Shown here one piece after another: positions 1-11,680 of a DNA stretch of 64,000 nt. The DNA lies in NCBI RefSeq assembly GCF_050947335.1, contig NC_134997.1, forward strand, positions 5,456,001 through 5,520,000, given 5' to 3'. The position numbers were made by a program, and so were the translations under genes. The first letter of the stretch is position 1; every line of letters begins with the position of its first letter. The notes beneath the pieces are model-generated. The model was not told the origin of the DNA and ran no database searches. It worked only from the letters and a program-made list of their open reading frames with translations. The stretch is from Megachile rotundata (taxonomy: Eukaryota > Arthropoda > Insecta > Hymenoptera > Megachilidae).

Positions 1-1195
1 GTCTGAAAAAATCGCATGCTACAAAGTATATAAGCAATGATAATAATTGTTTGATATTGAATGTGGTATAATTGTAAACGTATCTGATTTTAAATCTTGT
101 CACTGTTGTTCGCACCTATTCTATAATTTCAAATTACGTGAAATGCTTTAGTATAGTTTTCTGAACTTCAGTTTTTTCAGATTCATGAATTTTCGAATTT
201 AAATTTCAGTTTCAGATTTTCAGATATCGGGATTTGTCAAATTTTTAAATTCTCAAATTTAAAAATTTTCAAAATCATAAATTTTCAATTTCTCGATTCC
301 TCAATTTCGCAATATCCCAATTTTCAAATTCTTGATTTCTCAGTTCTCAAATTCTCAAAGTCATAAAATCTTAGTTTCTCAATTTCTCAATATCTCAATT
401 CTCAAATTCTCAATTTCTCAACTTTTCAAATTCTCAAATTTTTTCATTCTCAAATTCACAATTCCTCAAATTCTCAAATTCACAAATCCTCAAAATGCCA
501 AATTCACAATTTCCCAATTTCTCAATTTCTCAATTTCTCAAATTCTCAAATTTTAAAATTTTTAAATTTTTAAATTCTAAAATTCACAAATCCTTAAATT
601 CTCAGTTTCTCAAATTCACAAATCCTCAAATTCACAAATCCTCAAATTCACAATTTCTCAATTTCTCAAATTCTTAAATTCACAATTCCTCAAATTCTCA
701 AATTTTCAGTTTTAATTTCTGAAATTCACAATTCCTCAAATACTCAAATTTTCAGATTCTTAAATTCACAAATCCTCAAATTCTCAAATTTTTAAATTTT
801 TAAATGCTCAAATTCACAATTCCTCAAATTCTCAAATTTAAAAATTTTTAAGTTCTTAAATTCTCAATTTCCCAATTTCTCAATTTCTTAATTTCTCAAA
901 TTCTCAAATTTTTAAATTTTTAAATTCTAAAATTCACAAATCCTTAAATTCTCAGTTTCTCAAATTCACAATTTCCCAATTTCTCAAATTCTCAGATTTT
1001 TAAATTTTTAAATTCTCAAATTCATAATTCCTCAAATTCTCAAATACTCAAATTTTCAAATTTTCAGATTCTTAAATTCACAAATCCTCAAATTTGCAAT
1101 TTCTCAAATTCTCAAATTCTTAAATTTTCAAAAGTTTAAATTCTCAAATTCACAAATCCTCAAGTTCTAAAATTCCTAAATTTCTAAATCCTTAA
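1..1195. repeat. Degenerate CTCAAATT minisatellite
   Basis: From about 170 onward the DNA is a mosaic of short units of the kind AAATTCTC, AAATTCAC and AATCCTC with a period near 8-10 bases and many variants. A longer unit around 541-620 recurs around 908-975 (TTTTTAAATTTTTAAATTCT followed by AAATTCACAAATCC), showing local duplication on top of the short unit. The frames at 332-677 are translations of the repeat (NSQF/NFS-like) and are not genes. Confidence 0.85.
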
Positions 1196-2280
1196 AAAAA
1201 ATGTGAAGATTAATAAATGCGAGAATTGTAAAATATTAAAATGGAAAAATATAAAAGGGAGAAATTGTGAGATTTGTAATACATAAACCTTGAAAAATGA
1301 TAAAATTAATAAATACAAAAATTCAAAAACCATATAAAAAATCTACAAATTCCTCAAACGAGAAATAGTCAAATCCCCTTATATAATCTACCTAACCAAA
1401 TCCTACGTTGCACCCTAGAGTACGTCACAGTCACCAGACCTCTTGAACGTCCACGTAAGACCGTCATCACCTAATTCTCCTCCGAGTATAAAACGGTCCC
1501 AAAGAAGCGCCCACGACTCGTATCTCTCTAAATCCTCTTAAATCACGTTTCTCCAGAGCGGTACGGTCGTGTTTTGGTTTCCATAATTTCATTTGAAGCT
1601 GCACGTATCCCTCGACCTCAAACCCCCTATCCACTTGTTCTCACTGCCACACATGAACCGCAGACAGCGAAACCGCACTCTGGAATCCTGAAGAAGGATT
1701 CACAAAGCATTCGTGGTGAAACCGCGGGAAAAAAAGCATCAGAAGAAGACGAACAGAGTAGGCGGTAGGTCAGGGTCATCGCGGTTTCGCGCCTCGGGAA
1801 TTAACGCAAGAACAGAGACGAATTAATTAATTAAGCTCGTCTTAATTGCTGGACCTGTTCGTCCTGTGGTACACGGCGTGGGCCACGTTTAATTACACTG
1901 ACGTTTAAAAAAGGAAGGAAAAAAACAGGCGGAACGATTGTTGTCCGCCACCACGCACGACGCGTTCGTTTGTCGCCGTTTGTGAATGAAACCTGCAATC
2001 GTGGACAATTTAGACGACGATAATTAATGGGCTGATTGCCGTGGCGGTCACTGCTGGCTACGAATTTAATTCACTAGAATTATTATTGAGAACAAGGAAG
2101 GAGGAAATTTTCTGTCGACGGAATTTGGAGGGACGGTGATTGGCTCGAGAATTCAGGCATTTAATTAAATGTGTTTGGTACTGCGAATCGCTTGTGTTAA
2201 ACTGTGATAGATTTGAATGCACATTTCTGTTATTTACTTTTTCAATTTTTGAGAATTTCATAAGTTGATAGGAAAGGTAT
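1196..2280. other. Unique DNA, no recognisable gene
   Basis: AT-rich transition followed by a GC-richer island at about 1380-2060 that contains TATAAAACGG (1487-1496) and several CG-rich stretches. No plausible coding frame or splice structure was seen. It could be conserved noncoding or regulatory DNA. Confidence 0.4.
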
Positions 2281-3000
2281 TTGAGAATTTGCAAAATTGG
2301 GATTTTGTAAATTTTGTAAGTTTGAATAAATGTGAAGTTGTTAAATTATTTTAAAATTTGTGATTTTATGAAGTTTTTAAATGTCAATTTGGGAAGTTGT
2401 TAATTTGCAAATGTTTGTATTTATAGATTTGTGATTTTGTCAATTTTTAAATTTGAAAATCTATAATTTAGTAAATTACCAAATTAATAAATTAATAAAT
2501 TTATTAAGTAGTAAATTACTAAGTTACTAAATTGCTGAATTACTAAATTACTAAATTAGTAAATTACTGAATGGCTGGATTACTAACTTAATAAATTAGC
2601 AAATTAGAGAATTAAAAAATTAAGAAACTACTAAATTAAAAAGTACCAAATTATTAAATTAGTAAATTTGCACATTTTTAAGCATTCAAATTTTTAAGAA
2701 CTCCAGGTTTTGATGGCTCAAAAATTTTTTAATTTGAAAACTTGTAAACTCCTAAATTAATAAATTTTTAATACTACTTAAAAAACTACGATCATAATTT
2801 GAAATAAAAAATTTATAAAAAAAATTTTCATATGTAAATTTTTATATTATCAAATTTGAAAATTTTTTTATTTTAAAACTAAAGAATTCATAAACATAAA
2901 AATTTGTAATTTTAAAAATTTCTAAATTTCTAAGTTTAAAAATTTATACGTACCTAACTTTCTAAATTAAAAAATTTTTAATTTCATTAATAAAATTCTA
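2281..3000. repeat. Degenerate AAATTACT-type AT repeat
   Basis: Repeated short units such as AAATTACTAAATT and AAATTTTTAA, best preserved at 2465-2660. Very low GC and no coding content. Confidence 0.7.
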
Positions 3001-3543
3001 TCATCACTTATTAAAGTAATGTCCCACAACGGAAAACGTAGATGTGAAACTGAAAAATTAGTTCTGAATTTTTAATGCAACAGTTATGAAGCGAATAAAA
3101 AGAGAAAATTCGAGGCGGTGATAGAAAATAATTACGCAACGACATCTATTATACATGTTTATTCCCTTCGAATTTCCCGGAACATCGACCTGTCAGATAC
3201 CTGAAATTTATTTCGCAAACATCAAATACACTGGTGAAAACACGACGAAAGAACCACCTACTCAAATAACTTCATTGTTCGATAGCAATATACCATATTT
3301 CGAAAGCTGTTCGTGCCACGGCAGGCAAACATGTATTGAAAATACTGTTACACAAAACACGTGTTTATGCACACTACTCATTAAGCAGCATGCAATTTTA
3401 TAAGTGTGTGAAAAATATGATAATATTGTTAATGTTAGTTTATGTTATAGTAACATTCATATATGTACATGTATATATAATATTAATAACATTATTATAT
3501 TTTACACGCACTCACATACACACTTGTATTAATGTATAATATA
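3001..3543. other. Unique AT-rich intronic DNA
   Basis: No repeat unit or gene was recognised. The 82-residue and 67-residue open frames here lack family signatures and splice context. Confidence 0.4.
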
Positions 3544-4300
3544 CAGTGTGGCTCACCACATTTTGCCGTCTAGAATTGCGTCATTATTATCACTCATAGC
3601 AAACAATGTTTCAGATGAAGTTGAATGGTTTTGAGAAGGGCATATGCTGGTGGTATATTCTTTTTGTAAGTGGACGTGTAAATGACATATGAAGGTCATT
3701 AATGTTTTTTTAAATGGAATCATATATTTTTTATTGCATCAGCTGATACTCCTTCGTATTCTTTACAAAAAAGTATTAATCTATTTATGTGAAAAAATCA
3801 TTAGTTTAGGAGATATCTTAATTTTAATGTCTATTTACAGAAAAGGTGCAATGTGGCGACCACTTGCATCAGAACACTTTCTGAATCGAGAAATTAATGA
3901 CTTACTAACATTTCGTAGTGCATAATCTTTCTGCGTGTGTAGCACTTTTCCCAGCTTCAAAATAAACTGATAACATGCCTATCTTTTCTTCTTTAGAATA
4001 CTTCATTATGAAGTGATAATTCACCGTATCGTCGTATTCACCGTATTAGAAACGTAACAGGGACTAAATTTCACTGTTACTGCGTAACAAAAAAAACAAA
4101 AACTCACAATTCGTTTGGTGACACGTGTCCTCTCAAAGCGTGTAGAAAAACATTTGCTGTTCAGTTAGGGCAATTCATAATATTGATCAGAAAGTCACGA
4201 TTTCCTAACAAGTTAGAATTAAAATATCTCCTAAACTAATGATTTTTTCACATAAATAGATTAATACTCTTTTGTAAAGAATATGAAGGAATGAATTTTA
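3544..4300. mobile_element. MITE family 1, copy 1 (rearranged)
   Basis: Starts CAGTGTGGCTCACC after TA and matches the copies at 5904 and 60426 through 3815, including the internal motif GAAGGTCATTAATG and the AAATGGAATCATATA segment. The expected right terminal repeat is missing. Instead the internal segment at about 3755-3825 reappears inverted at 4212-4297 (ATATCTCCTAAACTAATGAT). The 390 bases between the two arms have no counterpart in the other copies and may be part of a longer parent element or an unrelated insertion. Confidence 0.75.
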
Positions 4301-5903
4301 AAGATTAATATTAATTTTATTATCACTTTAATATAAATATTAATATAAATTGATAATTAATAAATCTTTATTATATCATAATTTAATGCAATTTTATTAT
4401 GTCAAAAATCAATATAATTTAAAGATCAATATAAATTTGTTATTGTTTTAATATAATTTGTTAACATGTTAATAAACTCTGTATCTTTACCATAATGTCG
4501 TTAACATAACAAAGTTGTGTACACCTAATTAAACCTCTAATAAATTTTCAGCTCGCTGAATAATCAATTGAAGAAGCATTTACCATTTCAGTTAATTAAA
4601 TTCTGCTTTGTTGCAGTTGTAAGGGAAGTAAACTGATGGTTCAATATTTAATAGCATAGAAATTTTACGGAATACAAAAAACGAACACTCATTAATCAAT
4701 ATGGCTTGAGAAATATGAATCTGTCAATGGCAGAGATAATAAATTCAGCGCAATAAATCATCTTGTTGAAAGTTACAGGCAAACCTGGAAAATTTTGATT
4801 TTACTGTTCTACCTTATTTTTTAAGTGATCGACTAACTATGACTAACGAGAAATCTTATCTTTTTTTTTTAACTGGTTAGTATTCATACAAAATTCGACA
4901 TCTTATTTGCTCGCCATTTGGATATATTGCAGATCATATTCTGCAGTAACACATACATAATTAGTAATTAATATTAAATTAATAATTAATAATAAATTAA
5001 TATTATATTGTGTAAATAATTTAAAAACTATTGTATAACCATACACAATTTAATTCAATCACATGTATTGTATGAGTTACAATTATTTACGGTTTTGTAA
5101 CTTAATTAAAAACTAATTAATAAGTAATGTTTAACTATAATTCAATTTTCTTCAATTGACAAACAATACTTAATTTCTAATTTAACTTTCATTTTAATTT
5201 AAAATAAAAATTAAAATGAACAGAAAATGAACTGAATTAAAAACACATATAAAAAATATAAAATCAAGGTATATGCACGACTTATAAACGTGTCGTTGAT
5301 TTAAAAAAAATTCCACTGTAAATATTATCATTTTTAATAAAATAACGGCAGAAATTTCATTTCCCGCTTCGATTACATTTGCCGCGTAGAATGGTCCCTT
5401 TAAATCCCCAGTTCGCATAAATCCCGGCAAATCTCCGCAGAAAAACCTACATTTTTATCCGCGTTACCTCATAAATCGCATCCACAGCTTTGCCGTTCTA
5501 GATTTACTTGTTCCCGGTGATAAAAACAAACTGCAACAGCATTAAGTTTAACGCGCACAAAAATACGTTATCTCGATAAGCTTACCGGGCACGAAACAAA
5601 AACGTAACATACAAAAACGCAGAAATAAAGTATTTAAGGTCGAACCAAAAAGTAGATACAAGAGGTGACAGGCCATTGGACAGCAAAATCCCTTCGTATT
5701 GCTTCTATAGAAGCGCGGGAAATTTAAATCGACTTTAAGTCAACTTTTAATAATTTGAAATCTATTTGTCGTAAATTTTCTATATATTACTAATATTGCC
5801 TTTCGGAGTGTTTATACTGATTTTACAACATCGCAAAGTTGAAAAACAGGCATATACTAAAATTACTCTACAAAATATATTTGAAGAACATACAAGAAGT
5901 GTA
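4301..5903. other. Unique AT-rich intronic DNA
   Basis: AT-rich sequence with short TTAATATTAA-like runs around 4310-4450 and 4960-5010. A slightly GC-richer patch lies at 5340-5620. No gene or recognisable repeat family. Confidence 0.4.
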
Positions 5904-6255
5904 CACAGGGTGGCTCACCACATTTTGCCATCTAGATTTGCGTCATTATTATCACTCATAGCGAACAATGTTTCAGATGAAGTTGAATGATTTTGAGAGG
6001 CGCATATGCTGGTGGTATATTTTTTTTTGTAGGTGGACATGTAAAGGACATATGAAGGTCATTAATGTTTTTTTGCACGGAATCATATATTTTTTACTGC
6101 ATTAGCTGATACTCCTTCATATTCTTTACAAAAAAGTATTAATCTATTTATGTGAAAAAATCATTTTCACTCATCTTCATCTAAAATATTGTTTGCTGTG
6201 ACTAATAATAATGACGCCAATCTAGATGGCAAAATGTGGTGAGCCACCCTGTGTG
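5904..6255. mobile_element. MITE family 1, copy 2
   Basis: Begins CACAGGGTGGCTCACC and ends GGTGAGCCACCCTGTGTG, flanked by TA on both sides (5902-5903 and 6256-6257). Terminal inverted repeats of roughly 85-100 bases include TTTTGCCATCTAGATT and GCGTCATTATTA. It has no coding capacity. The TA flanks point to Tc1/mariner-type mobilisation by a transposase supplied elsewhere. Confidence 0.88.
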
Positions 6256-7117
6256 TATTATTGTCTCTAAAAGTAGTTTGTTAAACTATCGCCTCTTGTT
6301 ATACCTTCTCTTTGATCGAACAAAGTGTACGCGGATCGACCTGACCCTAAAACACAAAACGGAAAAGAAACGAGGGAATATGAAATGCCTCAAGGGATAC
6401 GTTGCATCACAAAAGCAACGTACCCCGTTGGAGAGCATTGGGCATGCATGGTGTTTCACGGGGGCTTCGAGGCTCTCTTAGCATAAATTTGAAATTGCAA
6501 TCGACATGTAGCCCTGTCCCGTGATACCTTCGCCGGTTACACGTCGCTATTTATGTGTAATGTTGACACGTTGCGCTTAATTTAGTCTAATCAAGCAGAC
6601 CAGCAGCCCCGGAGTCGTTATCGATCTTACTACACAGTCGGTTTCCAGCGTCAGCAATCTGTGTCGCAATGGTTCAAAAATTTCTGGTTATCCAGTCAGA
6701 ATTAATTATATTGTAATCGATTATTCAATTATCCGTAATTAAGAATTGATGTGTAATTGTCAATTATTTTTATTGGAGAGTGTAGTTCGGGTTTCTATTC
6801 GTAGCCGTTGAATTAAACATTCAAAGTTAATTTTTATTACTTTACTAATTAACTAAATTAACTTTTGAGTATTATTAAATATTAAGATTAATTTTTACTT
6901 CTCGTTAAATTAAAGACTGTTAACGTTGACTAATTACTTAATTATCTAAATTGACTGGCAACTTGTTGAAAAATTGTACTTAAATATTAAAATGAATTTT
7001 TAATTTTCATTCGTCAAATGAAATTGCTAGTTAATTTTAACTAATTAATTAGCATCTAATTGGACATATTTAATTGAATACTAAAATGAATTACTACCTT
7101 GTGCGAAAATGAATTCT
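6256..7117. other. Unique DNA, GC-richer then AT-rich
   Basis: A GC-richer island at about 6300-6680 (no gene recognised) is followed by AT-rich sequence with recurrent AATTAATTTTTA-like strings. Confidence 0.35.
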
Positions 7118-7262
7118 GAAATAAATTTCAATCTTCTATCAAACACGATTGAATTAAAAATTCAATTTTTCAGTTGTTAATTGCGCTTCCTTTTCGCAAA
7201 GAATAAAAATTTAATTTTCAACTCAATCACGTCTGATAGAAAATTATTTTCGAAATCAATTT
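7118..7262. repeat. Imperfect inverted repeat
   Basis: The left arm (about 7118-7166, containing TTCTATCAAACACGATTGAA) and right arm (about 7205-7257, containing CTCAATCACGTCTGATAGAA) are reverse complements with mismatches, separated by about 40 bases. It may be the remnant of a small fold-back element. Confidence 0.5.
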
Positions 7263-7819
7263 TGCTCAAATAAAAATTACTTTTAACGTTTAATTATAAT
7301 TTCTAAATAGGTTGTCAGTTTATCTCTAAAATTTCAATTTCTTATCGAACATTAATCGTCAATTGATAAGTTAACAATTAAAATTAATTTTTAATATTCT
7401 ATAATTTAAAATTTAAAATTGAACTTTAATTTTTAATTACAAAAACATTTAATAATCAATTATAATTTCCATCATAATTAATGATCGGTTAATTTAACAA
7501 TATAATTAATCATTTACAACTGCATAGCAGTTAAATCGAGAGATGGTCTGACATATTTAATCTTGTAGCTGAGCATGTTGCGAAGAGATTATACGAGATG
7601 TTTGTTTAAACTTAAGAGGATTCTCTATTCTTGTACGACAGAATAGCTTTATAATCTTCTGAGACAAGTCTCTGGATATATTGCCACGCTTGTGTGAACC
7701 TCTATGCACATTAGTGGCTACATTCTCGTGTACTACATATATTATCATACTTCGTATTGCAGAGTGTTGTATTTGTGGGTATTGCGTTTCTTGCGATAAA
7801 TTCTTACATATTTTCTTAA
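7263..7819. other. Unique AT-rich DNA left of the satellite
   Basis: AT-rich sequence to 7550, then mixed unique sequence running into the satellite. No gene recognised. Confidence 0.35.
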
Positions 7820-8305
7820 ACGTTCAATTCCTTTGCATTGAGTTCTTACGTGTTGACTTCTATGTTGAATTTAACCGCACTGAATTCCAATAAGCTGAAT
7901 TCTTACATGTTGCATTCTAACAAGTCGAATTCGAACGCGTTATGTTCCAATAAACCGAATTCTTACATGTTGTAGTCTAACAAGTCGAATTCCAACGCGT
8001 TGTGTTCCAACAAGTTGAATTCTTACGCGTTGTAGTCTAACAAGTCGAATTGCAACGCATTGTGTTTCAACAAGTTGAATTTCTACGCGTTGTATTCTAA
8101 GAAGTCGTATTTCAACGCGTTGTGTTCCAACAAGTTGAATTCCCACGCATTATATTCTAAGAAGTCGAATTTCAACGCATTGCGTTCCAACAAATTGAAT
8201 TCTTACGTTTTGTATTCTAACAAGTAGTTGAATTTCCACGCCTTGTATTCTAACAAGTCGTATTTCAACGTGTTGTGTTCCAACAAATTGAATTCCCACG
8301 CATTA
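7820..8305. repeat. 15-bp satellite, left block
   Basis: Tandem repeats of a 15-base unit with consensus near TTGAATTCCTACGCG. Here they are often paired as a 30-base unit in which the second half reads TTGTGTTCCAACAAG. The EcoRI-like GAATTC recurs throughout. The array is interrupted by the mariner at 8306-9226 and resumes on its far side. Confidence 0.9.
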
Positions 8306-9226
8306 ACACATCACTCAATAAGTCTCCGGTCTAACTAAGGAAAACAAATTTTTTTTTAGAAATTCCACTTTAATCATCAATATACGTTCCTTCCAGTGTG
8401 ATACATTGATTCAAACGCTCCTCTAACTTTTCAAGTCCCTTTATATTAAACGATTTGTCTTTGCCCCCAAAATAAGCCTTAGTTTCCGCAATCACTTCGT
8501 CATTTGAGCCAAATTTCTTTCCCTGGAGCATTTTTTTCATATCTACAAAGAGCCAGTAATCGCTGGGGTCCAAATCTGAGGAGTACGGTGTGTGGGGAAA
8601 CAATTCAAAACGCAATTCATTCAATTGAACAATCGTGTTTATCGACTTGTGACACGGCGCATTGTCTTCGTGAAACAGCAAACGCGGCACCCACTTTGAA
8701 AGCAATTTGCACATGCCCAAATTTTCATGCAAAATTGTGAAGACACTACCTTCTGATATCTTCAAGGCATCAGCTATCTCACGCAACTTAAGTTTACGGT
8801 CTTTTAAAATTATTTTCTGGACATTTTTTATGTTTTCCGGAACAACTGTTGATTTTGGGCAACCAAAGCGTTCAGCATCATCGATGCTTGTACGACCGCG
8901 TTTAAATTCAGCATACTAGTCAATGATAGTCGGTTTCCCTGGTACAGAGTCCCTACAATGCTTATCATGTCACTTTTTGGCCTCAACAGTATTTTTTCCG
9001 ATTAAAAAGCAGTGTTTAATCAACACACGAAATTCCTTTCTATCCATTGCCTTCAAAATTACGAAATTGGGAGTACTAAAATGATTGTAACTTCTAAACT
9101 ATCGGTCAGAATAGCATTAAATTTTGACACGTACTGTTTGAACGTTAGTATTCTTCGAAAATAACGTGGGTCTGTCACCAGTGTCGCCATATATGTGTCA
9201 GACCGGGGACTTATTGAATGATGTGT
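8306..9226 (-). mobile_element. Mariner element, mellifera-like, internally deleted
   Basis: A 921-bp element with inverted termini of about 30 bases (ACACATCACTCAATAAGTC at the left; 27 of 30 positions agree between ends) and TA duplications at 8304-8305 and 9227-9228. Removing it joins the flanks into ordinary satellite sequence (GCATTATATTCTGAG), so it landed inside a pre-existing array. It is shorter than the usual ~1.3 kb because the middle of the transposase is missing. Confidence 0.93.
8370..9047 (-). pseudogene. Mariner transposase pseudogene
   Basis: Minus-strand frame from an ATG at 9047 (MDRKEFRVLIKHCF) to a stop near 8370. The N-terminal helix-turn-helix region is followed by KLKLREIADALKISEGS and SKWVPRLL. 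The frame then jumps directly to FHEDNAPCHKS and PYSSDLDPSDYWLF, which correspond to the second and third Asp motifs of the DD34D catalytic triad. The segment that would hold the first catalytic Asp is deleted in frame, so about a third of the protein is lost. Two in-frame stops also lie in the N-terminal part: TGA after VEAKK and TAG after PTIID, the latter apparently replacing Trp. It cannot make active transposase. Similarity is to mellifera-subfamily mariners of bees (family recognition by eye). Confidence 0.92.
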
Positions 9227-9228
9227 TA

Positions 9229-10870
9229 TATTCTGAGAAATTGAATTTCAACGCATTGCGTTCCAAAAAATTGAATTTCTACGCGTGGTAGTCTAACAAG
9301 TCGAATTTCAACGCGTTGTGTTCCAACAAGTCGAATTTCCACGCGTTGTATTCTAACAAGTCGAATACCTACGCGGTGAATTCCAGCAAGTTGAATCCCA
9401 ACGTAGCGAATTCCAGTACGTTAAATACTTACGCGTTGAGTTTCTTCACACTGAATTCCCTTACGTAGCGTTTCAATGCATTGAATTTGTACATATTGAA
9501 TTCCTACGTGTTGAGTTTCTATGCATCGAAATACATTGCATTGTGTTCCAACAAGTTGAATTCCTATGCCATGAATTCTAACACGTTGTATTCCTACAAA
9601 GCGAATTCCTATATGGAAAATACTTGTGCGTTGAGTTTCTTTGCGTAGCATTTCAACGCACTGAATTCCTACACGATGCATTTCAACGCAATGAGTTTCT
9701 ATCCATCGGAATTCAATACGTTGTGTTCCAACAAATTGAATTCCTGCGCGGCGAATTCCAACGCGTTGTGTTTCAACAAGTTGAATTCCTACGCGGCGAA
9801 TTCCTACGCGTTGTGTTGTAATAAGTTGAATGCTAACATAGGGAATTCCATTATGTTAAATAGCTACGCATCGAGTTTCTTCGTGTTGTGTTCCTTTGCG
9901 TGGAATATCAACGCATTGAATTACAATAAGCTGAATTCTTACACGTTGTATTGTAATGAGTCGAATTACTATGCGTTGTATTGTAACAAGTTAAATTCCT
10001 ACAGAGCGAATTCCAATATGTTGAATTCCTACAAATAGAGTTCCTGTGCATTGAATTCCTTTGCGTTGCATTTCCGTGTATTGCATTCTTATAAGCCGAA
10101 GTCTTATGCGACGAATTCATATGCGTTGAATTCCTAAACATCGGATTCCTACACGTTGAATTCCTAAACATCGAATTCGTACATGCTGAATTCCAATACG
10201 TCGCAGCCCTACCTTTCGACTTTTTATGCGTCGAATTCTAATACGTTGAATTCCTGCGCTAGGAATTCCAACGTGTTGAATTCCTACACGTCGAATTTCT
10301 TCGCGTTGTATTCCTAAGCGTTGAATTCCTACGCGTTAAATTGCCACGAATTGGATTCCTATGCGTTAAATTCGTACGCACTGTATTCCTGTACATTGAA
10401 TTCCTATGCGTTAAATTCTTACGCACTGTGTTCCTCCAAATTGAATTCCTACGCGTTGCATTCCAGCACTTTGAATTCCTATATACTGCATTCCCATGTG
10501 TTTCATTGCAGCGTTTTGAATTCCTACGCGTTGCATTCCAGCGGTTTGAATTCCTATATGCTGCATTTCCACGTGTTTCATTGCAGCGTTTTGAATTCCT
10601 ACGCGTTGCATTCCAGCGCTCTGAATTCCTACACGTTTCATCCCAACTCATTAAATTCCTATGCGTTCTACTGGCGTGTATTGCATTTCAACGCATTGAA
10701 TCACTACACACTGAATTCCAATACATTATCCTCCTACGCGTTGTAATCGTTAGCGTTGTATTACCATACGTTATATTGCAACACATAAGAATTTCAACGC
10801 GATAAATAACACGTTGATTTCCACTGGGTAGAATTGCGCTCTGAATTAAAACACGTTGAATTCCACTGTG
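9229..10870. repeat. 15-bp satellite, right block
   Basis: Continuation of the same satellite, about 1.6 kb or roughly 109 units of 15 bases, degenerating towards 10870. A higher-order unit of exactly 75 bases (five monomers) is visible with TTGAATTCCTACGCG at 10441, 10516 and 10591. Because 15 is divisible by 3, the array is open in several frames on both strands and gives pentapeptide-repeat pseudo-proteins (LNSYA-, RNST-like). These are not genes. Confidence 0.92.
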
Positions 10871-11680
10871 TAAAATTTTTACGTTCTCTTTTTCAACATA
10901 TTATACATCTTTGCATTATCGTCACACCTCCGCAACATGTTGCATATTCATGCCTTATATTGCCACGTGTTGTAACACTTCATGTTCTACTTTATCCACA
11001 CTTTCATCGCGATATAAAACAGAATATCCATCCATGCAACCCAGTACGTTATACATCAATTGCAATAATGTTCCCCGACGGCAATACCGGAAGTCTACAA
11101 GTTACATATCTCAGAATATCCAATTTCGAAACCCATAAAGTGTATGAGAGAATTGGTTCTGGATGTTATCGAAAAAGGTACGTGAAATATAAAAAAAGAA
11201 TCGATTGGTCGAGTAGCAACAGAGGCAGGAACCTCTGCAGGCAAGGTCACTCTGCGATCGACATTTCCAAGTCGATCTACCGCCTTCTGGAATCACCTTC
11301 ACCAGGTAATCTCCAGGGAGTGTCTCACGCGAGCGCACGTGTCACACGTGTAAACGGCGAGATGGCGGGTAAGTGTTGGTGCGGCACAATTTTGTGTTAG
11401 TGGGCCATGGCCGTGTGACGGCTACACGGAACAGGAGTGGGTTCAAATATTTTATTAGTTCAAGATTAACAGCCATCTCACGGCTGCGCCGGATTCTGCT
11501 GGACGTGGATCGGAGTTAATGGTGTACCGGATGTCGCCCGATTGCTTCGCCACTCTGTTTTTCTCGATGGCTGCCCGCTGATTACGATTTTCTGCTTGGC
11601 ACGCGGATGTGATATTGTGTACGGAAGATTACTTTCGATTATATATATGAACTGGACTATTTTTTTAATTGCAAACTGGA
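10871..11680. other. Unique DNA right of the satellite
   Basis: GC-richer unique sequence at about 11030-11600. A 188-codon open frame crosses it but begins at a TTG inside the satellite and has no recognisable domain. Possible regulatory or conserved noncoding sequence. Confidence 0.35.

Noticed and set aside
10259..10805. Open frames of 130-154 codons on both strands with pentapeptide repeats
   Set aside because: They are translations of the 15-bp satellite, open in several frames because 15 is a multiple of 3; no gene signals.
10834..11400. A 188-codon plus-strand open frame
   Set aside because: Starts at TTG inside the satellite, half of it is repeat-derived, and no domain or splice context is seen.
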